Shown here in pieces: positions 32,447 to 42,228 of a DNA stretch of 64,000 bases (positions within the stretch are counted from its first letter, which is position 1; every line of letters starts with the position of its first letter). The translations under genes were made by a program, and so were the position numbers. The stretch is taken from the NCBI GenBank assembly GCA_020026115.1, contig JAHHQY010000003.1, positions 9,749 to 73,748 on the forward strand, read 5' to 3'. The notes beneath the pieces are model-generated. The model was given only the letters and a program-made list of their open reading frames with translations. It searched no databases and had not been told where the DNA came from. Source of the stretch: Actinobacillus sp. Lineage in GTDB: Bacteria; Pseudomonadota; Gammaproteobacteria; Enterobacterales; Pasteurellaceae.

Positions 32447-34296
32447 GAGCGATTTTGTTCTTCAAACAAGAAACCACCGCTTTGATGTTGCCATAATTTC
32501 GCGTAAAGTCCGCCTTTTGCCAATAATTCTTGGTGCGAACCTTGCTCAATAATACAACCCTGATCTAAGACAATTAAACGATCCATCGCCGCAATCGTAG
32601 AAAGACGATGAGCAATCGCAATAACGGTTTTGTTTTCCATCATTTTATCCAAGTTTTCTTGAATAGCGATTTCTACTTCTGAGTCTAAGGCGCTGGTGGC
32701 TTCATCGAGAATTAAAATCGGCGCATCTTTTAACATGACACGAGCAATGGCAATACGTTGACGTTGTCCGCCAGAAAGTTTTACCCCTCGTTCGCCCACA
32801 TGAGCATCAAAACCTCGGCGACCTTTGGCATCAGTTAAACTTGGGATAAAGTCTGAAGCCTTCGCTTTTTCTGCCGCTAAAAGAATTTCCGCTTCGCTGG
32901 CATTTGGGCGACCATACATAATATTTTCGCGCACACTGCGATGTAAAAGTGAGGTATCTTGTGTCACTAAACCAATCTCAGCGCGTAAACTTTCTTGCGT
33001 AACGGCATTAATATTTTGCCCATCAATACAAATTGTGCCAGATTGAGGTTCGTAAAAACGCAATAATAAATTAACAATGGTTGATTTTCCCGCACCAGAG
33101 CGACCAATTAAACCAACTTTTTCCCCCGCTTTAATATGTAAATTAAAATCTTTTAAAAGCGGTTTGTTGTCATAAGCAAAATGAACATGTTCAAAACAAA
33201 TATCGCCATCTTTTACCACTAAGCCTTTTGCATTGGCTTTATCGACAATGTTATGGGGTTTTGAAAGGGTATTCATACCATCGTTAACCGTACCGATATT
33301 TTCAAATAAACGAGCCGATTCCCACATAATCCAACGAGAAAGGCTATTTACGCGTAAAGTCATCGCAATGGCCGTAGCAATAGCCCCGACGGCCAGAAAC
33401 CCTTTGCCCCAAAGCCACACACTTAAACAAGCCGTATTTAAAATTAAAAGCACATTATTGGCGTAAGTTAAGCTATCTAAAAAAGTCGCAAGACGCATTT
33501 GTTTATGAACGGTTTGCATAAATTCTTGCATAGAGCGTTTGGCATAATCCGCTTCTCTTGAGGCATGAGAGAATAATTTTACCGTGGCGATATTCGCATA
33601 AGCGTCCGTAACACGGCCGGTCATTAAAGAACGCGCATTGGCTTGTTCTTGTGAAGTTTTAGAAAAGCGCGGAATAATGACATATAAAATGCTCACAAAA
33701 AGCACAATCCATAAAATAAAAGGCACTAAAAGCCAACTGTCTAAAGAAACTAAAATCACCCCTGAAGTAATAAAATACACAGAAATGTAAACCATAATAT
33801 TGGCGATAGTTAAAACACTGTCGCGCACCGCCAGCGCCGTTTGCATCACTTTGGCAGAAACGCGTCCTGCAAATTCATCTTGATAAAAACTTAAACTTTG
33901 CCCAAGCATTAAACGGTGGAAATTCCAACGTAAACGCATAGGGAAAACCCCTTGTAAGGTTTCAAGGCGTGTGGTGGTAGAGAAGAACGACCAAAAAACG
34001 CTCACCACAAGTACCCCTGCCATGGCCCATAATAAAGTGCCTTTTTCTTGCCATAATTGTGTTGGCGTAAAGGTTCCCATCCAATCAATTAACACGCCCA
34101 TAAATTGGAATAAAAGCGCTTCAATAATACTGGTTCCCATAGAAAGAAAAGCCAACAACAAAATCCAACCTTTCATACCATCTAAACTCGACCAAATAAA
34201 GGCAAAAAGTCCGTTATTAGGCGTTTGCGGGGCTTTTTCAGGGTAGGGATTTATGCGGTTTTCAAACCAGCTAAAAATGCGATCAAAAAGATTCAA
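32443..34296 (-). CDS. ABC exporter half-transporter (permease-ATPase fusion), HI1051-like
   Basis: 617 residues. Six membrane helices occupy about residues 30-330, then the nucleotide-binding domain: Walker A GRSGAGKST, Q-loop LVTQDTSLLHRSVRENIMYG, signature LSGGQRQRIAIARV, Walker B ILILDEATSALD and switch IAHRLSTI. It functions as a homo- or heterodimer that exports a hydrophobic or multidrug-type substrate; the substrate is unknown. The start I chose is TTG at 34296, preceded by AGGAGA at proper distance and followed by NLFDRIFSWFENRINPYPE; a farther in-frame TTG at 34326 lacks a ribosome-binding site. Confidence 0.85.
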   Translation of the reverse strand: MNLFDRIFSWFENRINPYPEKAPQTPNNGLFAFIWSSLDGMKGWILLLAFLSMGTSIIEALLFQFMGVLIDWMGTFTPTQLWQEKGTLLWAMAGVLVVSVFWSFFSTTTRLETLQGVFPMRLRWNFHRLMLGQSLSFYQDEFAGRVSAKVMQTALAVRDSVLTIANIMVYISVYFITSGVILVSLDSWLLVPFILWIVLFVSILYVIIPRFSKTSQEQANARSLMTGRVTDAYANIATVKLFSHASREADYAKRSMQEFMQTVHKQMRLATFLDSLTYANNVLLILNTACLSVWLWGKGFLAVGAIATAIAMTLRVNSLSRWIMWESARLFENIGTVNDGMNTLSKPHNIVDKANAKGLVVKDGDICFEHVHFAYDNKPLLKDFNLHIKAGEKVGLIGRSGAGKSTIVNLLLRFYEPQSGTICIDGQNINAVTQESLRAEIGLVTQDTSLLHRSVRENIMYGRPNASEAEILLAAEKAKASDFIPSLTDAKGRRGFDAHVGERGVKLSGGQRQRIAIARVMLKDAPILILDEATSALDSEVEIAIQENLDKMMENKTVIAIAHRLSTIAAMDRLIVLDQGCIIEQGSHQELLAKGGLYAKLWQHQSGGFLFEEQNRS

Positions 34297-34500
34297 TCCT
34301 TCTCTCCTTATTTTCTCATGATTCAATTTTTACAAAGCTCGGCATTATAGCAGATTGACAAAAGAATGTTTAAAAGCGAAGTATTGAGAGAGGTGGCGTG
34401 CAAAATGGTTTTTTTATTGGCTTTTTAGTAAAAATCTTGTATCTTGCATCAACTTAAAACAAAATCTCTTTTAATTCTCAACTTCATTTAAGGAGCAAGC

Positions 34501-34872
34501 ATGAAAGCTTTGTATATTTTATTAGGATTTCTTTCTTTAGCTCTTGGTATTTTGGGCATAGCACTTCCTGTTTTGCCTACCGTGCCATTTTTACTATTAA
34601 CCTTATTTTTCTTTGCCAAAGGCTCCGAACGTTTACATAATTGGTTTCTTAGCACAAACATCTACAAAAAACATTTAAAAACCTTTCAAGAGCAAGGCGC
34701 TTTAAGTAAAAAATCTAAAATTTGGATTTTAAGTTTAGCTACGGTTATGCTTGTTGCCGGATTTATTTTCACGCCAGTTGTTTGGGCGAAAGCCTTAATT
34801 GTTGTTATGTTATTGCTTAAATATTGGTATTTCTTCTTTAAAATCAAAACAGTGGAAACAAGAGTTGCTTAA
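34501..34872 (+). CDS. YbaN-family inner-membrane protein (DUF454)
   Basis: 123 residues, two to four hydrophobic segments with the DUF454 pattern GIALPVLPTVPFLLLTLFFFAKGSERLHNWFL, then YKKHLKTF and a C-terminal membrane pair. E. coli YbaN is the model member. The function is unknown. AAGGAG precedes the ATG. The smrB start lies 2 bp after the stop, so the two are cotranscribed. Confidence 0.87.
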   Translation: MKALYILLGFLSLALGILGIALPVLPTVPFLLLTLFFFAKGSERLHNWFLSTNIYKKHLKTFQEQGALSKKSKIWILSLATVMLVAGFIFTPVVWAKALIVVMLLLKYWYFFFKIKTVETRVA

Positions 34873-34874
34873 AG

Positions 34875-35378
34875 ATGAGTGAATTAACGGACGAAAATTT
34901 ATTTAAACAAGCTATGCAAGGGGTTAAGCCTTTTGCACAAAATCATTATGTCCCACCACGCAAAGAAAAAGTCAAAAAACAATATTTGCGTGACGTGCGC
35001 GAAACAGAAGATGCCTTATTTTTCTTTTCCGATGAATACGAACCCTTATTAAACGATGAGGAAAAAGTAAAATATTTACGCGCGGGCGAAGATAGCCATT
35101 TATTAAAACAATTGCGTCGTGGGGATTTTTCACCGCAAATTTTTTTAGATTTACACGGCTTAACGCAAAAAGATGCAAAATTAGAACTCGCCAGCTTGTT
35201 ATTAGCTTGCGAACGTGAACATTTATATTGCGCAAGCATTATGACAGGCTACGGCACTTTCACATTAAAGCGTCAAATTCCACGTTGGTTGGTTCAACAT
35301 CCTAAAGTACGTGCCTTGCATCAAGCCCCCAAAGAATGGGGTGGCGATGCAGCCATTTTGGTTTTATTAGACGACTAA
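34875..35378 (+). CDS. smrB: SmrB ribosome-rescue endonuclease
   Basis: 167 residues (E. coli SmrB 183). The C-terminal Smr domain begins about residue 90 with FLDLHGLTQKDAKLEL (the DxH motif), then IMTGYGTFTLKRQIPRWL (GxG nucleic-acid loop) and HQAPKEWGGDAAILVLL. SmrB cleaves mRNA between collided ribosomes in E. coli. The N-terminal helix region that contacts the ribosome is present though diverged. It is coupled to the upstream YbaN-like gene. Confidence 0.92.
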   Translation: MSELTDENLFKQAMQGVKPFAQNHYVPPRKEKVKKQYLRDVRETEDALFFFSDEYEPLLNDEEKVKYLRAGEDSHLLKQLRRGDFSPQIFLDLHGLTQKDAKLELASLLLACEREHLYCASIMTGYGTFTLKRQIPRWLVQHPKVRALHQAPKEWGGDAAILVLLDD

Positions 35379-35382
35379 ATCA

Positions 35383-35408
35383 GATCGCCTTAAGGCGATC
35401 TTTTTTTT
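35383..35408 (+). terminator. smrB terminator merged with a repeat copy
   Basis: GATCGCC-TTAA-GGCGATC followed by eight T residues, which are also the T-tract of a TTTTCGGCGCGAG copy (35405-35417). The repeat is fused onto an unrelated terminator. Confidence 0.9.
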
Positions 35409-35483
35409 CGGCGCGAGTGAGTGTTTAAAAAGAGCGAGAAAAGTTTAGGAAAAAATTTAACAAAAGCTCAAGAAAGGAAGACC

Positions 35484-36059
35484 TTAGTTTTCCTTTTTTT
35501 CTACATCAGCAAGCGTATTAAAATTTTCAAAAGCTTGCCCATCATGAAACTTAACGGCCAGCGCATGATTTTCTTGCATAAATTTTAATAAACGCCGTTC
35601 GCCTTGAGCGAGAAATTGCGCTAATTTCGGCGCGAGAGACCTGTGCATTAAACAAAAAGTAGGGTGAGCGCGAACCTCATCGCAAGCATAAGCTAAAAGA
35701 GCGTTCTTTTCTTGGCATGCTTGAAAAAGACGTTGAGCTAAATTTAAAGGTAAGAAAGGGCCGTCACAAGGCACAAAAAGCACAAAAGGTAGCAGGCTTT
35801 GCTCTAAACCGCTTAACATTCCGCTTAAAGGCCCTTGAAAGCCTTTTAACTCATCACAAAACACGGGAAAACCAAAAGCTTGATAGCGTTCTAAATTGCG
35901 ATTAGCGTTAATAGCAAGGCGAGCCACTTGCGGGCGTAAACGTTCAGCACAATGTAAACATAAAGGTTTCTGTTTAAATAAAATCAATCCCTTATCTTCC
36001 CCTTGCATACGTCGAGCTAATCCGCCGGCTAAAATCACGCCTTGAATTTTATTTTCCAT
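35484..36059 (-). CDS. mobA: Molybdenum cofactor guanylyltransferase MobA
   Basis: 191 residues (E. coli 194). The nucleotide loop LAGGLARRMQGEDKGLILF, the Asp of VPCDGPFLP (about residue 100) and the ERRLLKFM C-terminal motif are visible. It attaches GMP to molybdopterin to form the bis-MGD cofactor. It is divergent from yihD-dsbA, the same neighbourhood as in E. coli. With the molybdate-type importer at 3.0-5.8 kb, the window shows a molybdenum-using cell. It contains one repeat copy (35624-35636). Confidence 0.95.
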   Translation of the reverse strand: MENKIQGVILAGGLARRMQGEDKGLILFKQKPLCLHCAERLRPQVARLAINANRNLERYQAFGFPVFCDELKGFQGPLSGMLSGLEQSLLPFVLFVPCDGPFLPLNLAQRLFQACQEKNALLAYACDEVRAHPTFCLMHRSLAPKLAQFLAQGERRLLKFMQENHALAVKFHDGQAFENFNTLADVEKKEN

Positions 36060-36120
36060 TTAATTTTTACTCCAATTCCAGTATGATGTCGAATCTGCGT
36101 TAAATCATAAGGAAAAGCCT

Positions 36121-36387
36121 ATGAAATGTCATCGTTTAAATGAAGTATTAGAACTTTTGCAACCCTATTGGCAACAAAATCCCGAATTAAACTTAATGGA
36201 AATTTTACAAAAGATTGCTCAAGAAAGCGGGTTTGAGAAGCCCTTATCTCAACTTTCAGACGAAGTGATTATTTATCACTTAAAAATGTATGGGAAAGAG
36301 AAAGATGCGCCAATTCCAGGCCTGCAAAAAGATTATGAAGAAGATTTTAAAAGTGCCTTGCTAAAAGCACGCGGTATTATTAAATAA
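36121..36387 (+). CDS. yihD: YihD family protein (DUF1040)
   Basis: 88 residues (E. coli YihD 89), almost collinear: MKCHRLNEVLELLQPYW at the start and IPGLQKDYEEDFKSALLKARGIIK at the end. The function is unknown. It lies between mobA and dsbA as in E. coli, but the kinase gene rdoA/yihE, which separates yihD and dsbA there, is absent. AAGGAAA precedes the start. Confidence 0.95.
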   Translation: MKCHRLNEVLELLQPYWQQNPELNLMEILQKIAQESGFEKPLSQLSDEVIIYHLKMYGKEKDAPIPGLQKDYEEDFKSALLKARGIIK

Positions 36388-36398
36388 AAGGAAAAATT

Positions 36399-37010
36399 AT
36401 GAAAAAATTATTATTTGTTTTAGCCAGTTTCTTGGCGTTTCATCAAGCTCAAGCTCAAACCTACGAAACTTTAGACAGAAGTCCTTCGGCAAAACCAGAA
36501 GTGTTGGAATTTTTCTCTTTTTATTGCCCACATTGTTATGATTTTCAATATGTTTATAAAATCCCAGAAAAAATTGAAGAATCTTTACCAAAAGGCGTTG
36601 AATTTAAGCAATATCATGTGTCTTTTTCAGGGCCACGAGGTGCATTCTTAACGCGTGTTTGGGCTTTAGCGAATGTATTAGGCGTGCAGGATAAAGTTCG
36701 CGAGCCATTATTTGATGTTGTGCGTAAAGCGGCTAAGGCGCGTGATGCGCAAGCACCAACCTTAGAAGATGTACAGGCGATTTTTCTGAATGCGGGCGTT
36801 ACTCAAGAAGAATTTAATGCAATAAACAGTTTTGCGGTGAGCGCGATGTTTAATAAACAAGAAAAATTAGCGGAAATTTTAAATGTACAAGGCGTTCCAG
36901 ATTTTTATGTCAATGAGAAATATCGCTTAAATCCAGAAGGTATGCCAAGAACGCCGACAGGTTTTGTAAATGGTTATGTAGAAACTGTAAAGGATTTATT
37001 GCAAAAATAG
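36399..37010 (+). CDS. dsbA: Thiol:disulfide interchange protein DsbA
   Basis: 203 residues with a signal peptide (cleavage near AQA|QTYE). The thioredoxin active site is Cys43-Pro-His-Cys46 in FYCPHCYDF, the cis-Pro loop is QGVPDFYVN, and the helical insertion lies between them. It oxidises cysteines in exported proteins and is recharged by DsbB. In competent Pasteurellaceae DsbA (Por) is needed for transformation. It is cotranscribed with yihD (11-bp gap). Confidence 0.96.
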   Translation: MKKLLFVLASFLAFHQAQAQTYETLDRSPSAKPEVLEFFSFYCPHCYDFQYVYKIPEKIEESLPKGVEFKQYHVSFSGPRGAFLTRVWALANVLGVQDKVREPLFDVVRKAAKARDAQAPTLEDVQAIFLNAGVTQEEFNAINSFAVSAMFNKQEKLAEILNVQGVPDFYVNEKYRLNPEGMPRTPTGFVNGYVETVKDLLQK

Positions 37011-37064
37011 CAAAAAACTGTTTTAATGCGTCCCCGCATTTTTTTATAACACATCGAGGAAGAT

Positions 37065-37391
37065 ATGGCTGAAAGTTTTAGCGTTACTCGTCGTTATTTC
37101 GACGATAAAAATTATCCACGTGGTTTCGCTCGTCACGGCGACTACACCATCAAAGAAGCTCAAGTTTTAGAACAGTTAGGTCAAGCATTTCGTGCTTTAG
37201 ATTTAGGTGAAAGAGAGCCTGTTACAGAAGAAGAAAAATCTTTCGTAGCATTCTGTCGTGGTGAACATCCTGCAGAAACCTTCTTTGAAAAAGTATGGAA
37301 AAAATATTGTTCCAATATTTCAACTGCGAAACGTGTTTACACCCTTTCAGGTGTTGTTGCTGATAACGTAGATGAATTTGCTGGCGAATAA
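37065..37391 (+). CDS. maoP: MaoP/YifE family protein (DUF413)
   Basis: 108 residues (E. coli 112). The N-terminal two thirds, FSVTRRYFDDKNYPRGFARHGDYTIKEAQVLE and LGEREPVTEEEKSFV, follow E. coli MaoP closely (read as separated blocks). MaoP with its site maoS organises the Ori macrodomain in E. coli. RBS GAGGAA. Confidence 0.93.
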   Translation: MAESFSVTRRYFDDKNYPRGFARHGDYTIKEAQVLEQLGQAFRALDLGEREPVTEEEKSFVAFCRGEHPAETFFEKVWKKYCSNISTAKRVYTLSGVVADNVDEFAGE

Positions 37392-37410
37392 ACGCAAGCA
37401 GGAAAACGGA

Positions 37411-37439
37411 AAAATGCCCCTTTATGGGGCGTTTTTTTT
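37411..37439 (+). terminator. maoP terminator
   Basis: GCCCC-TTTAT-GGGGC followed by GTTTTTTTT. Confidence 0.88.
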
Positions 37440-37493
37440 GCCTGTCATTTAGGTCTCGCACCGAAAAATGGTCAGAAAGGGAAGCGTAGACAT

Positions 37494-37520
37494 AAAAAAA
37501 GTGCCACATTAGTGGCACTT
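37494..37520 (-). terminator. pflB terminator
   Basis: On the minus strand AAGTGCCAC-TAAT-GTGGCACTT continues into a T-run. Confidence 0.88.
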
Positions 37521-37545
37521 AACTTATTTGAAATCTTTATAAAAA

Positions 37546-39858
37546 TTAAAGAGATTCAGTGAATGTACGAGTAATAACATCACGTTGTTGTTCAGCGGTT
37601 AAGCTGTTAAAACGTACTGCGTAACCTGAAACACGAATGGTTAATTGTGGATATTTTTCAGGGTGTTCAATCGCGTCTAATAAAGTTTCGCGGTTTAATA
37701 CGTTAACGTTTAAGTGCTGACCACCTTCAACATTTGCTTCGTGGTGGAAGTAACCATCCATTAAGCCTGCTAAGTTGCGTTTTTGCGCGTCCATATCTTT
37801 ACCAAGTGCGTTAGGAACGATAGAGAAAGTATAAGAAATACCATCTTTCGCAAAAGCAAATGGAAGTTTAGCCACAGAAGTTAAAGATGCAACCGCACCT
37901 TTTTGGTCACGACCGTGCATTGGGTTTGCGCCAGGTCCAAATGGTGCGCCTGCTGGACGACCGTCTGGAGTATTACCTGTTTTTTTACCATAAACAACGT
38001 TAGAAGTAATGGTTAATACAGATTGTGTTGGAGTTGCGTTGCGGTAAGTAGGGTGTTTTTTCACTTTGTTCATGAAACGCTCTACTAAGTCACAAGCGAT
38101 AGCATCAACACGTTCGTCATTGTTACCGAATTGTGGATATTCGCCTTCGATTTCGAAGTCTAATGCCATATTTTCAGCGATAACGTTGCCATCTTTATCT
38201 TTAATGTCGCCACGAATTGGTTTCACTTTCGCGTATTTGATAGCCGCTAAAGAGTCCGCTGCAACAGAAAGTCCTGCGATACCACAAGCCATTGTGCGGT
38301 AAACGTCACGATCGTGAAGTGCCATTAATGCAGCTTCATAAGCGTATTTGTCATGCATAAAGTGGATGCAGTTTAGAGCAGTCACATATTGTGTTGCTAA
38401 CCAATCCATTAATTTATCCATGCTTTCCATTACGGTATCGAAATCTAAAACTTCATCTAAAAGAGGTTCAGCTTTAGGACCGATTTGCATACCAGATTTT
38501 TCGTCACGACCACCGTTGATTGCGTAAAGCATTGTTTTCGCTAAGTTTGCACGCGCGCCGAAGAATTGCATTTGTTTACCAACAACCATTGGGCTTACAC
38601 AACAAGCAATTGCGTAGTCATCGTTGTTAAAGTCTGGACGCATTAAATCATCATTTTCGTATTGAACAGATGAGGTATCGATAGAAACTTTAGCACAGAA
38701 TTTTTTGAATGCTTCAGGTAATTTTTCAGACCAAAGAATGGTTAAGTTTGGTTCTGGAGAAGGACCCATAGTGTAAAGGGTATTTAACATACGGAAGCTG
38801 TTTTTGGTAACTAAAGTACGACCATCAACACCCATACCACCGATAGATTCAGTTGCCCAAATTGGGTCGCCTGAGAATAATTGATCGTATTCAGGAGTAC
38901 GTAAGAAACGAACCATACGTAATTTCATTACTAAATGATCCATTAATTCTTGTGCTTCTTTTTCAGTTAATGTGCCTTCTTTTAAGTCGCGTTCGATATA
39001 AATATCTAAGAAAGTTGAAGTACGACCGAAAGACATTGCCGCGCCGTTTTGAGATTTAACTGCAGCTAAATAACCAAAGTAAGTCCATTGGATTGCTTCA
39101 CGTGCATTTTGTGCAGGACGAGAAATATCGCAACCGTAGTATGCAGCCATTTCTTTCATTTGGCCTAATGCGCGGTGTTGTTCTGCAATTTCTTCACGTA
39201 ATTGAATGGTGGCTTGTAAGTCTTCGCCAGCTTCTAATCTTGCTTGTAAAGATTTGAATTGAGCGAATTTATCTTTCATTAAGTAGTCGATACCGTAAAG
39301 AGCGATACGACGGTAGTCACCGATAATACGACCACGACCGTAAGCATCAGGAAGACCTGTGATTACGCCAGATTTACGGCAACGTAAAATATCTGGGGTG
39401 TAAACATCGAATACACCTTGGTTGTGAGTTTTACGGTAATCAGTGAAGATTTGTTCAACTTCAGGTTTTAATTCACGACCATAAACGTCGCAAGAACTTT
39501 TCACCATACGGATACCACCGAATGGCATAATTGCACGTTTTAAAGGCGCGTCTGTTTGTAAACCAACGATTTTTTCTAACGCTTGGTCAATGTAACCTGC
39601 TTTGTGAGAGGTGATAGTTGACGGAGTATTTGGGTCGATGTCGAAAGGTTCGTGGGTGCTGTTTTCCACTTTGATTTTTTCCATAACATCATTCCAAAGC
39701 GTGGTAGTCGCTTCAGTTGCATCCGCTAAGAAAGATTCATCACCTTCATACGGAGTGTAGTTTTTTTGGATAAAATCACGAACGTTGACTTCATTTTGCC
39801 AATCGCCGCCTTTAAAGCCTGACCAAGCTTCAATTTGTTGTTCTGTTAATTGAGTCAT
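37546..39858 (-). CDS. pflB: Pyruvate formate-lyase
   Basis: 770 residues (E. coli 760). The Cys-Cys catalytic pair is in AIACCVSPM (about residues 419-420) and the glycyl-radical loop is VSGYAVRFN near the C-terminus. It splits pyruvate with CoA to acetyl-CoA and formate in anaerobic fermentation and needs the activase PflA (not in this window). It lies downstream of focA on the same strand (67-bp gap), the usual focA-pflB operon. Confidence 0.98.
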   Translation of the reverse strand: MTQLTEQQIEAWSGFKGGDWQNEVNVRDFIQKNYTPYEGDESFLADATEATTTLWNDVMEKIKVENSTHEPFDIDPNTPSTITSHKAGYIDQALEKIVGLQTDAPLKRAIMPFGGIRMVKSSCDVYGRELKPEVEQIFTDYRKTHNQGVFDVYTPDILRCRKSGVITGLPDAYGRGRIIGDYRRIALYGIDYLMKDKFAQFKSLQARLEAGEDLQATIQLREEIAEQHRALGQMKEMAAYYGCDISRPAQNAREAIQWTYFGYLAAVKSQNGAAMSFGRTSTFLDIYIERDLKEGTLTEKEAQELMDHLVMKLRMVRFLRTPEYDQLFSGDPIWATESIGGMGVDGRTLVTKNSFRMLNTLYTMGPSPEPNLTILWSEKLPEAFKKFCAKVSIDTSSVQYENDDLMRPDFNNDDYAIACCVSPMVVGKQMQFFGARANLAKTMLYAINGGRDEKSGMQIGPKAEPLLDEVLDFDTVMESMDKLMDWLATQYVTALNCIHFMHDKYAYEAALMALHDRDVYRTMACGIAGLSVAADSLAAIKYAKVKPIRGDIKDKDGNVIAENMALDFEIEGEYPQFGNNDERVDAIACDLVERFMNKVKKHPTYRNATPTQSVLTITSNVVYGKKTGNTPDGRPAGAPFGPGANPMHGRDQKGAVASLTSVAKLPFAFAKDGISYTFSIVPNALGKDMDAQKRNLAGLMDGYFHHEANVEGGQHLNVNVLNRETLLDAIEHPEKYPQLTIRVSGYAVRFNSLTAEQQRDVITRTFTESL

Positions 39859-39925
39859 TGATTTTTCCTAACTTTAATTTAAAAAACTGCGTAGGAAAGA
39901 GAACATCTTTCCTACGCAAACGAAA

Positions 39926-40777
39926 CTAATGTGCGTGTGGTTTACTTGTAAAATATTGCACTAAAGCAATACAGAAACCGCCACCGATAAGATTACCTAA
40001 GGTAACAGGGATTAAATTTTTAAACACAAAATTTGCGATGGTTAAATCAGCAAACTGGCTTGGCTCAATCCCGATACTTTGCCAAAATTCAACGGCACCA
40101 AAGTGTGAAACGATAATGCCCATGGGAATCATAAACATATTGGCAACGCTATGTTCAAAGCCTGAGCCGACAAACATACCAATAGGTAAAATCATAATTA
40201 AAACTTTATCTGTTAAGGTTTTGCCCGCGTAGCCCATCCAAACTGCGGCGCACACCATAATGTTACAAAGCATACCTAAACAAAAAGCTTCAAGCCAAGT
40301 ATGGTGAATTTTATGTTGTGCGGTTTTCAAAATGGTTAAACCCCATTGGCCATGGTCTGCCATAATTTGACCTGCGAACCAAATTAAGGTCACGATAAAG
40401 ATCGCGCCGAAAAAATTACCGCAATAAACAACAAACCAGTTGCGTAACATTTGCCAGGTTGTAATTTTTCCCGTTACGCGTGCAACAATGGTCATACTTG
40501 AAGAGGTAAAGAGTTCTGTCCCCATGACCACAACCATAATTAAGCCTAAGGCGAAAACCATACCGCCGACTAATTTAGTTAAGCCCCAAGAAGCATCCGG
40601 TGCGATACCGGTTTGCGTTGTGGTATAAAACACGAACGCTAAAGCAATAAATGCGCCAGAAGAAATGGCAGAAAGAAATGAAAGAAATTGGTTTTTTTTC
40701 GCTTTATAGGCCCCAGCATCTTCCCCTAGTGCCGCCATTTGGGTTGGCGATAACATAAATTCGATTACTTTTTCCAT
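39926..40777 (-). CDS. focA: Formate channel FocA
   Basis: 283 residues (E. coli 285), six helices. The FNT family motifs are present: GMVFALGLIMVVVMGTELFTSS, the omega-loop region, KTAQHKIHHTWLEAFCLG with the gating His, and GFEHSVANMF. It is a pentameric channel moving formate produced by PflB. The frame is open to 40813, but the ATG at 40777 (MEKVIEFMLSP) is the more likely start, with AAGGA about 13 bases upstream; MLSP at 40756 is an alternative. Confidence 0.94.
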   Translation of the reverse strand: MEKVIEFMLSPTQMAALGEDAGAYKAKKNQFLSFLSAISSGAFIALAFVFYTTTQTGIAPDASWGLTKLVGGMVFALGLIMVVVMGTELFTSSSMTIVARVTGKITTWQMLRNWFVVYCGNFFGAIFIVTLIWFAGQIMADHGQWGLTILKTAQHKIHHTWLEAFCLGMLCNIMVCAAVWMGYAGKTLTDKVLIMILPIGMFVGSGFEHSVANMFMIPMGIIVSHFGAVEFWQSIGIEPSQFADLTIANFVFKNLIPVTLGNLIGGGFCIALVQYFTSKPHAH

Positions 40778-41065
40778 AAAATATTCATCGTCCTTGATAA
40801 AAATAACGCGCATATTTTAAGTTATCTCAAGGTATTTTCAACCTTAAATACAAAATAAATCGGAAATAAGCAGGAATAAAAAAAGATTTTAGGTGATTGC
40901 GCTAATTTGCACACAAACAAATAACAAATTAGTAACAAGTTTTACAACTATGTTAAGAATAAAACTTAACTCGCGCCGAAAAAGTGATTTTTGGTTTAAA
41001 AAAAATTCCTTGGGTAAGTGCAGAAAGTTGTCGGTAAATAACTACACAAAAGGTGGAAAATAGCC
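40778..41065. other. Intergenic region between divergent focA and prfB
   Basis: About 290 bp without a gene. It holds one CTCGCGCCGAAAA copy (40970-40982) and, near its right end, the prfB -10. I found no convincing FNR or ArcA site for focA-pflB. Confidence 0.4.
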
Positions 41066-41071
41066 TATAAT
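41066..41071 (+). promoter_or_regulatory. -10 element (TATAAT) of prfB-lysS
   Basis: TATAAT 30 bp before the prfB start. The -35 is not clear. Confidence 0.55.
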
Positions 41072-41100
41072 TTGGCATTTTCATTTTGACGGAATTAAGT

Positions 41101-42199
41101 ATGTTTGAAATAAATCCATTAAAAAATCAATTAGCGGATCTAAAAGAACGCACGCAGTCCATTCGGGGGTATCTTTGACTTCGACAGTAAAGTTGAACGT
41201 TTAGAAGAAGTCAATGCCGAATTAGAACAACCTGATGTGTGGAATGATCCTGCTCGCGCGCAAGCTTTAGGAAAAGAGCGTGCAACCTTAGATGAAATGG
41301 TGAAAACAATTCGCCAGTTAGAGCAAGGTTGTGAAGATGTGGAAGGCTTATTGGAATTAGCCTTAGAAGCAGAAGATGAAGCGACCTTTCAAGAAGCCCA
41401 AGCGGAAGCTGAGGAACTCGAAAAACAATTAGCGAAGTTAGAATTTCGTCGTATGTTTAGCGGTGAAAACGACCCTAACGATTGCTATTTAGACTTACAA
41501 GCAGGCTCAGGTGGTACCGAAGCGCAAGATTGGACAGAAATGTTATTGCGCATGTATTTACGTTGGGCGGAAAGCAAAGGCTTTAAAACGGAATTAATCG
41601 AAGCCTCTGATGGTGATGTGGCGGGCGTTAAGTCAGCGACGGTAAAAATTTCGGGTGAATATGCTTACGGTTGGTTGCGAACTGAAACAGGAATTCATCG
41701 CTTAGTGCGTAAATCCCCTTTTGATTCAAACAATCGACGCCACACCTCTTTTAGTGCGGCTTTTGTGTATCCAGAGATTAACGATAATATTGAAATTGAT
41801 ATTAATCCTGCCGATTTACGCATTGATGTATATCGTGCTTCAGGGGCGGGTGGTCAGCACATCAATAAAACCGAAAGTGCGGTGCGAATTACGCATTTAC
41901 CTACAAATATCGTGGTGCAATGTCAAAATGACCGCTCACAACATAAAAATAAAGATCAAGCCATGAAACAATTGCGTGCCAAATTATATGAGCACGAAAT
42001 GCAAAAGAAAAATGCTGAAAAACAAGCGATGGAAGATTCGAAGTCCGATATTGGTTGGGGCAGTCAAATTCGCTCTTATGTGCTTGATGATGCACGAATT
42101 AAAGATTTACGAACCGGCGTGGAAAATCGCAATACCCAAGCGGTGCTCGATGGTGCGCTCGATCCCTTTATTGAAGCGAGCTTAAAAGCTGGGCTTTAA
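41101..42199 (+). CDS. prfB: Peptide chain release factor 2, with programmed +1 frameshift
   Basis: The coding region starts at 41101 (MFEINPLKNQLADLKERTQS...), reads 25 codons to CTT, meets in-frame TGA (41176-41178), and continues in the +1 frame from GAC at 41177 to 42199, giving 365 residues as in E. coli. The slip site is CTT-TGA-C with GGGGG just upstream acting as the internal Shine-Dalgarno. RF2 reads UGA and UAA: the SPF discriminator is in KSPFDSNNRRHT and GGQ in GAGGQHINKTES. The frameshift makes RF2 autoregulated. It is followed 29 bp later by lysS. Confidence 0.97.
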
Positions 42200-42228
42200 T
42201 GCACATTCTCATTAATTAAGGAATAACT

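Noticed and set aside
32294..34326. TTG at 34326 as the start of the ABC exporter
   Set aside because: No ribosome-binding site precedes it, whereas AGGAGA precedes the TTG at 34296 at the right distance.
40824..40837. FNR site for focA (TTGAG-ATAA-CTTAA on the minus strand)
   Set aside because: Only about 7 of 10 positions match, and it lies too close to the focA start to activate a promoter.
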